Shown here: positions 1 to 9,079 of the stretch, one piece after another | Layout: the number at the start of each line of letters is the position of its first letter | Numbering within the stretch: position 1 is the stretch's first letter | DNA from: Pseudomonas sp. RIT288 | GTDB lineage: Bacteria; Pseudomonadota; Gammaproteobacteria; Pseudomonadales; Pseudomonadaceae | Assembly: GCF_000631985.1 (NCBI RefSeq) | Contig: NZ_JFYN01000044.1 | Coordinates: 124,001-188,000 of the forward strand | Direction: 5' to 3' | DNA length: 64,000 nt | Made by a program: the position numbers and the translations under genes | Notes under the pieces: model-generated | Databases searched by the model: none | What the model was told of the DNA's origin: nothing | The model's input: the letters and a program-made list of their open reading frames with translations, nothing else

Positions 1-629
1 GCATACGCGGCGTCGACGAAGCGGTACATCAGGTGTTCGTCGCGGCCATGGGGGATGCCCAGGCGAGTGGTCTGGATAATCTGGGTCGGCGCCGGCCCGG
101 TGTCTTCCACCAGCATCAGCTCATGATCGAACCGCTTGGCGTCCCACATCTGCACCTTCAGCCCAAGCGCCTTGCAAAGCAGCGTCTGCCCGGCGCAAAG
201 CTTTTGCGAAGGACGCGGCCGGCCCTGGGCATCGGGATTGTTCAGCAGCATCTGCGCCAGACTCGCCGGCCCGCTGATTTCATCGACCCACGGGTAGGCG
301 GACTTGATCAGCACCGCGTTGCCCGGCCCCTGAGCGCTGAAGTTCAGCGAATCACCACCCCGGGCGTAATACATATAGATGTGCCCGCCATCCAGAAACA
401 AAGCCTTACGTTTTTCCGTGTAGCCGAGCGATGCATGACTGCCTTTTTCCGCGCAGTAATAGGCTTCGGTCTCGATGATCCGGGCGCTGAGCCACAGATC
501 GCCGACCCGATGGCGGATGACTTTGCCGAGCAGATCGCGGGCCAGCACTTGTGCGTCACGGTCGAAAAAAGCGTCCGGAAGGCCCAGAGGCAGGCGCTCG
601 GCAGTGGCGCGAACGGTCAGATTGGACAT
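1..629 (-). CDS. DNA-3-methyladenine glycosylase (Mpg/AAG family), C-terminus cut by window edge
   Basis: Base-excision repair enzyme that removes alkylated purines such as 3-methyladenine from DNA. Translation from the ATG at 629 gives about 209 residues before the window ends. The family signature ETEAYY lies at residues 53-58 and carries the expected catalytic glutamate. A Gly-rich GGHIYMYYARGG stretch follows, then a C-terminal half that recognises damaged bases (LLCKALG, MWDAKRF). The gene diverges from proA, with 177 bases between the two starts. Only the last few residues are missing. This is the AAG fold, not the unrelated AlkA/Tag fold. Confidence 0.93.
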   Translation of the reverse strand, partial: MSNLTVRATAERLPLGLPDAFFDRDAQVLARDLLGKVIRHRVGDLWLSARIIETEAYYCAEKGSHASLGYTEKRKALFLDGGHIYMYYARGGDSLNFSAQGPGNAVLIKSAYPWVDEISGPASLAQMLLNNPDAQGRPRPSQKLCAGQTLLCKALGLKVQMWDAKRFDHELMLVEDTGPAPTQIIQTTRLGIPHGRDEHLMYRFVDAAY

Positions 630-731
630 GGCAAACGGTGTTTATCCAGGCGAAGGAGGTCGTGATGATAACAATCCGCGGCTTAATTACGGCTGAACGT
701 CGGCAATTTGCAGTCCATTTCGACCATCCGC

Positions 732-770
732 CTGTCACCGCTGTTAGTCCCGGGACGTGACAGCTATAAT
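732..770 (+). promoter_or_regulatory. Probable proA promoter with flanking inverted repeat
   Basis: A perfect TATAAT -10 box is at 765-770, 36 bases before the proA ATG, with a weak -35 (TGTTAG, 742-747) at 17-base spacing. A perfect 7-bp inverted repeat, CTGTCAC (732-738) and GTGACAG (757-763), brackets the -35 region and abuts the -10. That arrangement would suit an operator. No regulator is identified. Confidence 0.55.
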
Positions 771-806
771 CTGCCGCTTTCCTCTTTGCCAAGACCCCAG
801 CAGACC

Positions 807-2078
807 ATGACTGAGTCCGTTCTTGACTACATGACCCGATTGGGTCGCGCCGCCCGCGAAGCTTCCCGGGTCATCGGCCGTGCCAGCACCGCGCAGAAGA
901 ACCGCGCCCTGCAGGCTGCTGCCAATGCGCTGGACGCTGCTCGCGCCGAGCTGGCTGCAGCCAATGAACAGGATCTGGCGGCCGGTCGCGCCAATGGGCT
1001 GGAGCCGGCATTGCTGGAGCGTCTGGAGCTGACTCCGGCGCGCATCGACGGCATGATCGTCGGCCTGCGTCAGGTGGCGGCACTGCCAGACCCGGTCGGT
1101 GCGATCCGCGACATGAGCTTCCGTCCGTCCGGTATTCAGGTCGGCAAGATGCGCGTACCGCTGGGCGTTATCGGGATCATCTACGAATCCCGGCCCAACG
1201 TGACCATCGATGCCGCCAGCCTGTGCCTGAAGTCCGGCAACGCGACCATCCTGCGTGGTGGCTCCGAGGCGATTCATTCCAACCGGGCGATTGCCGCTTG
1301 CATTCAGCGCGGTCTGGCCGAGGCCGAATTGCCGGCAGCCGTGGTGCAAGTGGTCGAAACCACCGACCGTGCCGCCGTCGGCGCGATGATCACCATGCCC
1401 GAGTACGTCGACGTGATCGTCCCGCGCGGTGGCCGTGGCCTGATCGAACGCATCAGCCGCGATGCCCGCGTGCCGGTGATCAAGCATCTGGACGGTATCT
1501 GCCACGTATTTGTCAGCGAGCACGCCGATCTGGCGAAAGCCCAGCGCATCGCCTTCAATGCCAAGACTTACCGTTATGGCATCTGCGGCGCGATGGAGAC
1601 CTTGCTGGTTGATCAAAGTGTTGCCAAGGATTTCCTGCCTTCGATGGCTGCCCAGTTCCGCGAAAAAGGCGTCGAGCTGCGTGGTTGCGAACGCACCCGG
1701 GCGATCATCGACGCGGTGGCGGCCAGCGAAGACGACTGGAGCACCGAGTATCTGGCGCCGATCCTGTCGATCCGTGTGGTCGACGGACTGGACCAGGCCA
1801 TCGAACACATCAACCATTACGGCTCGCATCACACCGACTCGATCGTCAGCGAAAACCTCGCCGACACCCGGCGTTTCGTCGCGGAAGTCGACTCGGCGTC
1901 GGTGATGATCAACACCCCGACCTGCTTCGCCGATGGCTTCGAATACGGATTGGGTGCCGAGATCGGCATTTCTACTGATAAGCTGCATGCCCGCGGCCCG
2001 GTGGGCCTCGAAGGACTGACCTGCGAGAAGTACATCGTGGTCGGTGATGGCCAGTTGCGCGGCCAGGCGACGGTCTGA
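807..2078 (+). CDS. proA: Glutamate-5-semialdehyde dehydrogenase (gamma-glutamyl phosphate reductase)
   Basis: NADPH-dependent reduction of gamma-glutamyl phosphate to glutamate semialdehyde, the second step of proline synthesis. The protein is 423 aa, the usual length. It has an aldehyde-dehydrogenase fold with the family stretches GVIGIIYESRPN (120-131), SGNATILRGGSEA (143-155) and PRGGRGLI (206-213). The catalytic cysteine is expected at C260 in YGICGAMETLL. The start at 807 (MTESVLDYM) fits the family N-terminus; an in-frame extension to 708 runs through the promoter. The nadD start lies one base after the proA stop, so the two are co-transcribed. Confidence 0.97.
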   Translation: MTESVLDYMTRLGRAAREASRVIGRASTAQKNRALQAAANALDAARAELAAANEQDLAAGRANGLEPALLERLELTPARIDGMIVGLRQVAALPDPVGAIRDMSFRPSGIQVGKMRVPLGVIGIIYESRPNVTIDAASLCLKSGNATILRGGSEAIHSNRAIAACIQRGLAEAELPAAVVQVVETTDRAAVGAMITMPEYVDVIVPRGGRGLIERISRDARVPVIKHLDGICHVFVSEHADLAKAQRIAFNAKTYRYGICGAMETLLVDQSVAKDFLPSMAAQFREKGVELRGCERTRAIIDAVAASEDDWSTEYLAPILSIRVVDGLDQAIEHINHYGSHHTDSIVSENLADTRRFVAEVDSASVMINTPTCFADGFEYGLGAEIGISTDKLHARGPVGLEGLTCEKYIVVGDGQLRGQATV

Positions 2079-2079
2079 C

Positions 2080-2769
2080 TTGACCGACCTCGACCTCACA
2101 GCGCCGCTGCCTGACGGCGAACTCCGACCCCGGCGCATCGGCGTACTGGGCGGCACGTTCGATCCAGTACACATCGGCCATTTGCGCAGTGCGCTGGAAG
2201 TCGCCGAAGCGCTGCTGCTCGACGAGCTGCGCATGATGCCCAGCGCCCGGCCGCCGCACCGCAATACGCCGCAGGTGTCGGCGCAGGACCGGTTGGCAAT
2301 GGTTGAGTGCGCGGTGGCCGGAGTGCCGCCGCTGGTGGTGGACGCCCGCGAATTGCAGCGGGACAAGCCGTCCTACACCATTGATACCCTGGAGTTGATG
2401 CGTGCCGAAATGGCCGCCGAGACCCAGGTTTTTCTGCTTTTGGGCTGGGACGCATTTTGCGGCCTGCCCACTTGGCATCGCTGGGAAGAGTTGCTCCAGC
2501 ATTGCCACATCCTGGTGCTACAGCGCCCGGACGCCGACAGCGAACCGCCGGATGCCTTGCGCAACCTGCTGGCAGCGCGTTCGGTGAGCGACCCGCTGGC
2601 CCTGAAAGGGCCGAGCGGACAGATTGCATTCGTCTGGCAGACACCGCTCGCGGTTTCCGCCACCCAGATCCGTCAACTGCTGGCCAGCGGTAAGTCGGTA
2701 CGTTTCCTGGTGCCCGACGCGGTCCTGGCCTACATCGATGCGCACGGTCTGTACCGTGCGTCGAACTGA
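2080..2769 (+). CDS. nadD: Nicotinate-nucleotide adenylyltransferase
   Basis: Transfers AMP from ATP to nicotinate mononucleotide, the committed adenylylation of NAD synthesis. The nucleotidyltransferase motif GGTFDPVHIGH is at residues 24-34 and the second nucleotide-binding motif VSATQIR is near the C-terminus. A TTG start at 2080 is chosen because it begins just after the proA stop; it gives 229 aa, some 15 residues longer at the N-terminus than P. aeruginosa NadD. The true start could lie further in, as no strong ribosome binding site decides it. It is followed by rsfS after 72 bases. Confidence 0.95.
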   Translation: MTDLDLTAPLPDGELRPRRIGVLGGTFDPVHIGHLRSALEVAEALLLDELRMMPSARPPHRNTPQVSAQDRLAMVECAVAGVPPLVVDARELQRDKPSYTIDTLELMRAEMAAETQVFLLLGWDAFCGLPTWHRWEELLQHCHILVLQRPDADSEPPDALRNLLAARSVSDPLALKGPSGQIAFVWQTPLAVSATQIRQLLASGKSVRFLVPDAVLAYIDAHGLYRASN

Positions 2770-2841
2770 ACAAGGCGTGCTTCACTGATACGAATCCACG
2801 TATCGCCAAGCCGCCGAATATACGAGCAAAACGAGTTTTAT

Positions 2842-3336
2842 ATGACTGACAAAGACGTAAGCAAAGTTAAGCGCAAAGGCACGTTCAAGAGCGCGCCGCT
2901 GCCGGAAGTCGCCAACACCAACGAGCCGCTCAAGGGCGACGAGCTGGTCAAGGTTGCCGTGGCAGCCCTGGAAGACGTCAAGGCACAAGACATCCAGATC
3001 ATCGATGTTCGCGACAAGCAGAGCATCACCGACTACATGATCATCGCCACCGGTACCTCCAATCGCCAGATCAACGCGATGCTGGACAAGGTTCGTGAGG
3101 AAGTCAAAAAGCAGGGCGCCAAGCCGCTGGGCGAAGAAGGCAAGGGCGACAGCGACTGGGTGCTGCTCGACCTCGACCTGGTGATCGTGCACATGATGAC
3201 CGCCTCGGCGCGTCAGTTCTACGATCTGGAGCGCCTGTGGGCCGGAGCCGAGCAAAGCCGTGCGGCAGACGCCAAGCACCACAGCCCGGAAAACACCCAC
3301 GAGCATTTCACCAAGCTCAACAAAGACCAGCTGTAA
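2842..3336 (+). CDS. rsfS: Ribosomal silencing factor RsfS
   Basis: Binds uL14 on the large ribosomal subunit and blocks subunit joining in stationary phase or starvation. The protein is 164 aa. The RsfS/Iojap domain spans about residues 30-140 and includes DVRDKQSITDYMIIATGTS and DWVLLDLDLVIVHMM. An extra basic N-terminal segment and a polar C-terminal tail make it longer than the 105-residue E. coli protein, as in other pseudomonads. It sits between nadD and rlmH, the usual arrangement. Confidence 0.95.
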   Translation: MTDKDVSKVKRKGTFKSAPLPEVANTNEPLKGDELVKVAVAALEDVKAQDIQIIDVRDKQSITDYMIIATGTSNRQINAMLDKVREEVKKQGAKPLGEEGKGDSDWVLLDLDLVIVHMMTASARQFYDLERLWAGAEQSRAADAKHHSPENTHEHFTKLNKDQL

Positions 3337-3345
3337 GGGATCGCT

Positions 3346-3813
3346 GTGCGACTGCGACTGATCGCCGTCGGTTCACGCATGCCCAAGTGGGTGGAAGAGG
3401 GCTGGCATGAATATGCCAAGCGTCTTCCGTCCGAGCTGGCGCTGGAACTGGTGGAAATTCCGCTCAATACCCGTGGCAAGAACGCCGACGTGGCCCGTTT
3501 CATCCGCCAGGAAGGCGAAGCCATGCTGGCCAAAGTCGGGCCGAATGAGCGGATTGTCACGCTGGAAGTCCACGGCAAGCCCTGGAGCACCGAGCAACTG
3601 GCGGTCGAACTCGACCGTTGGCGGCTGGATTCGCGCACGGTCAATTTCATGGTCGGTGGCCCCGAAGGGCTGGCGCCGGAAGTCTGCGCCCGCGCCGATC
3701 AGCGCTGGTCGTTGTCGCCGCTGACCTTGCCGCACCCGCTGGTGCGGATCCTGATCGGCGAACAGCTGTACCGTGCCTGGACCGTGCTGTCCGGTCACCC
3801 TTACCACAAGTAG
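3346..3813 (+). CDS. rlmH: 23S rRNA (pseudouridine-1915-N3)-methyltransferase
   Basis: SPOUT-class, SAM-dependent methyltransferase that modifies pseudouridine 1915 in helix 69 of 23S rRNA on assembled 70S ribosomes. It is 155 aa, the exact family length. The trefoil-knot SAM site is visible as FMVGGPEGL (about 101-109), and the C-terminus has the conserved LPHPLVRILIGEQLYRAW region. The start is GTG at 3346, nine bases after the rsfS stop. It ends 10 bases before mrdA, so ribosome and elongasome genes share this transcript. Confidence 0.96.
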   Translation: MRLRLIAVGSRMPKWVEEGWHEYAKRLPSELALELVEIPLNTRGKNADVARFIRQEGEAMLAKVGPNERIVTLEVHGKPWSTEQLAVELDRWRLDSRTVNFMVGGPEGLAPEVCARADQRWSLSPLTLPHPLVRILIGEQLYRAWTVLSGHPYHK

Positions 3814-3823
3814 TCCTGCCCTC

Positions 3824-5719
3824 ATGTCTCAGCCGATCCGCATCAAGGACCACGAAAAGGACGCCCGCCTGGTGCGCAGCCGCGTCGTGTTCGGGGCCAT
3901 TGCGGTCATGCTGTTGATCTGCGTGTTGATTGCGCGGCTGTACTACTTGCAGGTGATCCAGTACGAGTACCACTCGACGCTCTCGGAAAACAACCGCGTC
4001 CATGTGCAGCCGATTCCGCCGACCCGCGGGTTGATCTTCGACCGCAACGGCGTGGTAGTGGCGGACAACCGCCCCAGCTTCAGCCTGAGCATGACCCGCG
4101 AGCGCTCCGGCGACTGGCAGCAAGTGCTTGATGTGATCGTCGAAGTGCTGCAGCTGACGCCCGAGGACCGGGTGATCTTCGAGAAACGCATGCGTCAGGG
4201 GCGCCGGCCGTTCGAGCCGGTGCCGATCCTGTTCGAACTGACCGAAGAGCAGATCGCCCGGATCGCGGTGAACCAGTTCCGCCTGCCTGGGGTGGAAGTG
4301 GTTGCGCAGCTGGTGCGCCACTACCCGCAGGGCGCGCATTTTGCGCACTCGGTGGGTTACATGGGGCGCATCAACGAGAAAGAGCTGAAGACTCTCGACC
4401 CGGTCAACTACAGCGGCACCCACCACATCGGCAAGACCGGCATCGAGCGTTTCTACGAGCCGGAACTGCACGGCCAGGTGGGTTACGAGGAAGTCGAGAC
4501 CAACGCCCGGGGCCGCGTATTGCGCGTGCTCAAGCGTACCGATCCGATTCCCGGCAAGGACATCGTCCTGAGTCTGGACATCAAACTGCAGGAAGCGGCC
4601 GAAGCTGCGCTGGGCGGGCGTCGCGGCGCGGTCGTGGCGCTCGATCCGAACACCGGTGAAGTGCTGGCGATGGTCAGTCAGCCGAGTTTCGACCCGAACC
4701 TGTTTGTCACCGGCATCAGTTTCAAGGCCTATGCCGAGCTGCGCGATTCCATCGACCGGCCGCTGTTCAACCGGGTGCTGCGCGGTCTGTACCCGCCAGG
4801 CTCGACGATCAAGCCGGCGGTGGCGATTGCCGGTCTTGATGCCGGAGTGGTGACGGCGTCGAGCCGGGTGTTCGATCCCGGTTACTACATGCTGCCCAAC
4901 TACGATCACAAATACCGCAACTGGAACCGCACCGGTGACGGTTTCGTCGACCTCGACACGGCGATCATGCGTTCCAACGACACCTACTTCTATGACCTGG
5001 CGCACAAGCTGGGCATCGATCGGTTGTCGGCTTACATGAACAAGTTCGGCATCGGCCAGAAGGTCTCGCTGGACATGTTCGAAGAATCCCCCGGCCTGAT
5101 GCCATCCCGCGAGTGGAAACGGGCGACGCGCAAGCAGGCCTGGTTCCCGGGCGAAACCCTGATTCTGGGGATCGGCCAGGGCTACATGCAGTCCACACCG
5201 CTGCAACTGGCGCAGGCCACGGCGCTGGTGGCCAACAAAGGCATCTGGAACCGCCCGCACCTGGCCAAGACCATTGAAGGCACCAAACCGGTAGACGAAA
5301 ACCCGATGCCGGACATTGTCCTGCGCGATCCATCGGACTGGACCAAGGTCAACCACGGCATGCAGCAAGTTATGCACGGCGCCCGGGGGACTGCGCGCAA
5401 GGCGGCGATCGGTGCGCAATACCGCATCGCCGGCAAGTCCGGTACCGCTCAGGTCGTCGCGATCAAGCAAGGTGAGAAATACGACCGTTCCAAGGTTCAG
5501 GAGCGCCACCGCGACCACGCCTTGTTCGTCGGTTTCGCCCCGGCCGACAACCCGAAAATCGTGGTCTCGGTGATGGTCGAGAACGGTGAGTCCGGCTCCG
5601 GTGTCGCCGCGCCAGTGGTGCGTCAGGTCATGGATGCCTGGCTTCTGGATCAGGATGGTCGATTGAAGGCCGAATACGCCGGTCCTATCAGTGCGGAGGC
5701 TACGGCCCGTGATGAATAA
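3824..5719 (+). CDS. mrdA: Penicillin-binding protein 2 (elongasome transpeptidase)
   Basis: Cross-links peptidoglycan during lateral wall growth, in complex with RodA. The protein is 631 aa. A single N-terminal membrane anchor lies at about residues 22-40, the PBP dimerisation domain at about 60-240, and the transpeptidase domain after that. Active-site motifs are S327-T-I-K330, S384-N-D386 and K538-S-G540. The start at 3824 (MSQPIRIKDHEKDAR) fits the family. Its stop overlaps the rodA start by 8 bases, which implies translational coupling. Confidence 0.97.
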   Translation: MSQPIRIKDHEKDARLVRSRVVFGAIAVMLLICVLIARLYYLQVIQYEYHSTLSENNRVHVQPIPPTRGLIFDRNGVVVADNRPSFSLSMTRERSGDWQQVLDVIVEVLQLTPEDRVIFEKRMRQGRRPFEPVPILFELTEEQIARIAVNQFRLPGVEVVAQLVRHYPQGAHFAHSVGYMGRINEKELKTLDPVNYSGTHHIGKTGIERFYEPELHGQVGYEEVETNARGRVLRVLKRTDPIPGKDIVLSLDIKLQEAAEAALGGRRGAVVALDPNTGEVLAMVSQPSFDPNLFVTGISFKAYAELRDSIDRPLFNRVLRGLYPPGSTIKPAVAIAGLDAGVVTASSRVFDPGYYMLPNYDHKYRNWNRTGDGFVDLDTAIMRSNDTYFYDLAHKLGIDRLSAYMNKFGIGQKVSLDMFEESPGLMPSREWKRATRKQAWFPGETLILGIGQGYMQSTPLQLAQATALVANKGIWNRPHLAKTIEGTKPVDENPMPDIVLRDPSDWTKVNHGMQQVMHGARGTARKAAIGAQYRIAGKSGTAQVVAIKQGEKYDRSKVQERHRDHALFVGFAPADNPKIVVSVMVENGESGSGVAAPVVRQVMDAWLLDQDGRLKAEYAGPISAEATARDE

Positions 5720-6854
5720 TTTTGATCGCATGCTCTCCAGCGAGGATGTGATGCGTCGCCGGGCGACGCTGCTGCAACGCCTGCATATCGATGGCCCGCT
5801 GTTGATCCTGCTGCTGATCCTCGCCGCGGGAAGTCTGTTCGTGCTGTATTCGGCCAGCGGCAAGAGCTGGGATCTGCTGGGCAAACAAGCCACTTCGTTC
5901 GGCATCGGCCTGGTGTCGATGATTGTCATCGCCCAGTTCGAACCACGGTTCATGGCGCGTTGGGTACCGCTCGGCTACGTGGTCGGCGTGGTGTTGCTGA
6001 TGGTGGTGGACATCATGGGGCACAACGCCATGGGCGCGACGCGCTGGATCAACATCCCCGGGGTGATCCGCTTCCAGCCCTCGGAGTTCATGAAGATCCT
6101 GATGCCGGCGACGATTGCCTGGTATCTGTCCAAACGCACGCTGCCGCCGCAGCTCAAGCACGTTGGCATCAGCCTGATGCTGATCGGTGTGCCGTTCATT
6201 CTGATCGTGCGCCAGCCCGACCTCGGGACCTCGCTGCTGATTCTGGCCGGCGGCGCGTTCGTGCTGTTCATGGGCGGACTGCGCTGGCGCTGGATCCTCA
6301 GCGTGCTGGCCGCCGCCGTACCGGTGGCGATCGCCATGTGGTTCTTCATCATGCACGACTACCAGAAGCAGCGAATTCTCACGTTCCTCGACCCGGAAAG
6401 CGATCCGCTCGGCACTGGCTGGAACATCATCCAGTCGAAAGCCGCCATTGGTTCCGGCGGTGTGTTCGGCAAGGGCTGGCTGCTGGGCACCCAGTCGCAC
6501 CTGGACTTTTTGCCGGAAAGCCACACCGACTTCATTATCGCCGTACTCGGCGAGGAGTTCGGTCTGGTGGGCATCTGCGCGCTGCTGCTGATCTATCTGT
6601 TGCTGATCGGTCGCGGCCTGGTGATTACCGCCCAGGCGCAGACGCTGTTCGGCAAATTGCTCGCTGGCGCGCTGACCATGACGTTTTTTGTTTATGTTTT
6701 CGTCAACATCGGTATGGTCAGTGGCCTGTTGCCGGTGGTGGGGGTGCCGTTGCCCTTCATCAGCTACGGAGGAACTTCGCTGGTGACACTGCTGTCAGCG
6801 TTTGGGGTTTTGATGTCGATTCATACGCATCGCAAGTGGATCGCACAGGTTTGA
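5712..6854 (+). CDS. rodA: SEDS peptidoglycan polymerase RodA
   Basis: Polymerises glycan strands from lipid II at the inner membrane as the partner of PBP2. The 380 residues contain about ten transmembrane helices. SEDS-family stretches seen include MGHNAMGATRWI (about 100-111), PSEFMK, RQPDLGTSL and the C-terminal GLLPVVGVPLPFISYGGTS. ATG 5712 overlaps the mrdA stop. Later in-frame ATGs at 5733 and 5751 are possible but less typical. A membrane-bound transglycosylase gene follows after 17 bases. Confidence 0.96.
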   Translation: MNNFDRMLSSEDVMRRRATLLQRLHIDGPLLILLLILAAGSLFVLYSASGKSWDLLGKQATSFGIGLVSMIVIAQFEPRFMARWVPLGYVVGVVLLMVVDIMGHNAMGATRWINIPGVIRFQPSEFMKILMPATIAWYLSKRTLPPQLKHVGISLMLIGVPFILIVRQPDLGTSLLILAGGAFVLFMGGLRWRWILSVLAAAVPVAIAMWFFIMHDYQKQRILTFLDPESDPLGTGWNIIQSKAAIGSGGVFGKGWLLGTQSHLDFLPESHTDFIIAVLGEEFGLVGICALLLIYLLLIGRGLVITAQAQTLFGKLLAGALTMTFFVYVFVNIGMVSGLLPVVGVPLPFISYGGTSLVTLLSAFGVLMSIHTHRKWIAQV

Positions 6855-6871
6855 ATAAGGTGAAGAGTTCA

Positions 6872-7882
6872 ATGCAAGTCATGCGCAGCTGGGCGACTCG
6901 TTACGCGCCGTGGGTCGGCCTGGTCGGCATCCTTGGCAGCGCGCAGGAAGCGCTGGCCGGCGATTACGAAGGTTCACCGCAGGTGGCCGAATTCGTCGGT
7001 GAAATGACCCGCGACTACGGTTTTGCCGGCGAGCAACTGATGGCGGTGTTCCGCGAGGCCCAGCGCAAGCAGGCGATTCTCGACGCCATCTCCAAACCCG
7101 CCGAGCGGGTCAAGCAGTGGAAAGAATATCGCCCGATGTTCATCACCGACGCGCGTATCGCCCGCGGTGTGGACTTCTGGCGCCAGCACGAGGCCGTACT
7201 GGCCCGTGCCGAGCAGGAATACGGCGTACCGGCGCAAGTCATCGTGTCGATCATCGGCGTCGAGACCTTTTTCGGACGTAATACCGGCAATTACCGGGTG
7301 ATTGATGCGTTGTCCACGCTCGGTTTCGACTATCCTCCCCGTGCCGAATTTTTCCGCAAGGAATTGCGTGAGTTCCTGCTGCTGGCCCGTGAAGAACAAG
7401 TCGATCCGTTGACCCTCAAAGGCTCGTACGCCGGGGCGATGGGCTTGCCACAGTTCATGCCGAGCAGCTTTCGCGCCTATGCGGTGGATTTCGACGGTGA
7501 CGGTCACATCAATATCTGGACCAATCCGGACGATGCGATCGGCAGCGTGGCCAGTTACTTCAAACGGCATGGCTGGGTCGCCGGGGAACCGGTGGTCAGT
7601 CGCGCCGATGTGCGCGGCGAGCAGGTCGATGAAGGCCTGACCACCGGCATCGAGCCGACGAAGACGGTTGGAGAGTTGCGGGCGCTGGGCTGGTCAAGTC
7701 ATGATGCGCTGCGCGATGATATGCCGGTTACTGCATTTCGCCTCGAAGGCGACAACGGCCCTGAATACTGGATGGGCCTGAAGAATTTCTACGCGATCAC
7801 GCGTTATAACCGCAGCGTGATGTACGCCATGGCCGTACATCAACTGTCTGAAGAGCTGGTAAAAGCACGGGGCGTCAAGTAA
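6872..7882 (+). CDS. mltB: Lytic murein transglycosylase B (MltB/SltB1 type)
   Basis: Cleaves the MurNAc-GlcNAc bond with formation of 1,6-anhydro-MurNAc. The protein is 336 aa with the expected SLT_2 domain. The catalytic glutamate is E131 in GVETFFGRNTGNY, and the family stretches GSYAGAMGLPQFMPSSF and DFDGDGHINIW are present. The N-terminus has a signal sequence ending near AQEALAG and no lipobox cysteine, so the product is probably soluble periplasmic, as described for SltB1 of P. aeruginosa. A GTG at 6860 is an alternative start. The stop overlaps the rlpA ATG by one base (TAATG). Confidence 0.94.
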   Translation: MQVMRSWATRYAPWVGLVGILGSAQEALAGDYEGSPQVAEFVGEMTRDYGFAGEQLMAVFREAQRKQAILDAISKPAERVKQWKEYRPMFITDARIARGVDFWRQHEAVLARAEQEYGVPAQVIVSIIGVETFFGRNTGNYRVIDALSTLGFDYPPRAEFFRKELREFLLLAREEQVDPLTLKGSYAGAMGLPQFMPSSFRAYAVDFDGDGHINIWTNPDDAIGSVASYFKRHGWVAGEPVVSRADVRGEQVDEGLTTGIEPTKTVGELRALGWSSHDALRDDMPVTAFRLEGDNGPEYWMGLKNFYAITRYNRSVMYAMAVHQLSEELVKARGVK

Positions 7883-8892
7883 TGCGGGCATTGCCTATCA
7901 ATAAACCCCTGAAGCTGGTGGCTTTCGCTGCGTTGGCGGTGCTGGTCGCCAGCTGTTCGACCAGCCGCGCGCCGACCCAGAAGACCTCGTCCACTGCCGT
8001 GCGTGCGCAGCCGGGGCTGGACATCAACCGTGCGCACAAAGACGGCGCGCCATGGTGGGACGTCGATGTTTCGCGGATCCCGGATGCCACGCCGACCCTG
8101 CACACCGGTCCGTACAAGGCCAACCCGTACACCGTGCTGGGCAAGACCTATTTCCCGCTGCAGGAATCCAAAACCTACGTCGCCTCGGGCACGGCGTCCT
8201 GGTACGGCACCAAGTTCCACGGGCAGAACACCGCCAACGGCGAAGTGTATGACCTGTACGGCATGAGTGCCGCTCACAAGACTCTGCCACTGCCAAGTTA
8301 CGTTCGGGTGACCAACCTAGACAACAACAAGAGCGTGATCCTGCGAGTCAACGATCGCGGGCCGTTCTATTCGGACCGGATCATCGACCTGTCCTACGCG
8401 GCCGCGAAGAAGCTCGGTTATGCCGAAATCGGCACCGCGCGCGTCAAGGTCGAGGGCATCGATCCGCAGCAATGGTGGGCCGCGAAGGGCCGTCCGGCGC
8501 CGCTGATGCTCAACGAGCCGCAAGTCGCGCAGAATAGCGCCCCGGTGATCACGGCGTCGGCCGGTACCATCGAGCAGTGGACTCCGCCGCCGCAGCAACA
8601 TGCCTCTGACACTGTCCCTGTACAGATCAGCGCAAAAAAAAACGCTTCTGCACCAGCGTCTGGCCAGTATCTGCAGGTGGGCGCGTTCGCCAACCCGGAC
8701 GCTGCAGAACTCCTGAGGTCGAAGCTCAGCGGGATGGTGAGCGCTCCGGTGTTCATCAGCTCGATCGTGCGCAATCAGCAGACCCTGCACCGGGTACGCC
8801 TGGGGCCGATCGGTTCGCCGGGTGAGATCGCTCAGGTGCAGAACAGCGTGCGCCTGGCCAATCTCGGTTCGCCGAGCGTGGTCACTGAGTAA
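7882..8892 (+). CDS. rlpA: Septal ring lytic transglycosylase RlpA, lipoprotein
   Basis: Outer-membrane lipoprotein that cleaves denuded glycan strands at the septum in Pseudomonas. The protein is 336 aa. The lipobox LVASC places the lipidated cysteine at C25. A double-psi beta-barrel domain (about 95-190) contains GTASWYGTKFHG and the VNDRGPF segment with the catalytic aspartate. A SPOR domain (about 255-335) begins at YLQVGAFANPDAA and binds denuded peptidoglycan. Translation is probably coupled to mltB. A 187-base gap then precedes dacA, in which I see no clear promoter. Confidence 0.96.
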   Translation: MRALPINKPLKLVAFAALAVLVASCSTSRAPTQKTSSTAVRAQPGLDINRAHKDGAPWWDVDVSRIPDATPTLHTGPYKANPYTVLGKTYFPLQESKTYVASGTASWYGTKFHGQNTANGEVYDLYGMSAAHKTLPLPSYVRVTNLDNNKSVILRVNDRGPFYSDRIIDLSYAAAKKLGYAEIGTARVKVEGIDPQQWWAAKGRPAPLMLNEPQVAQNSAPVITASAGTIEQWTPPPQQHASDTVPVQISAKKNASAPASGQYLQVGAFANPDAAELLRSKLSGMVSAPVFISSIVRNQQTLHRVRLGPIGSPGEIAQVQNSVRLANLGSPSVVTE

Positions 8893-9079
8893 GAAACGTA
8901 GCACTTGATTGACGGTTCACTTGCGGTTTTGGGGGGTGAACCAGGTTGTTGGCTCGTCGAAGAACAAAAGCCCGGCAAGGGTGACTGGAGTGAGCAACTG
9001 AACACGCGATGGCCCGTTAGAAGGCTGTCTGAATAGTTTTGCCCTCGGGCAAGTTTCCATTAGCGATTTCGAGAGACGG

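Noticed and set aside
744..2366. Long open frame antisense to proA and nadD
   Set aside because: GC-rich third positions of proA leave the opposite frame open; the translation has no recognisable domain, while the sense strand encodes ProA and NadD.
3647..5953. 768-residue open frame antisense to mrdA
   Set aside because: Same cause. The sequence is compositionally odd (His/Arg/Gln-rich) and the sense strand has complete PBP2 motifs.
5960..6871. N-terminal extension of the MltB frame through rodA
   Set aside because: The frame is open but overlaps RodA in another frame; the signal sequence starts at 6872.
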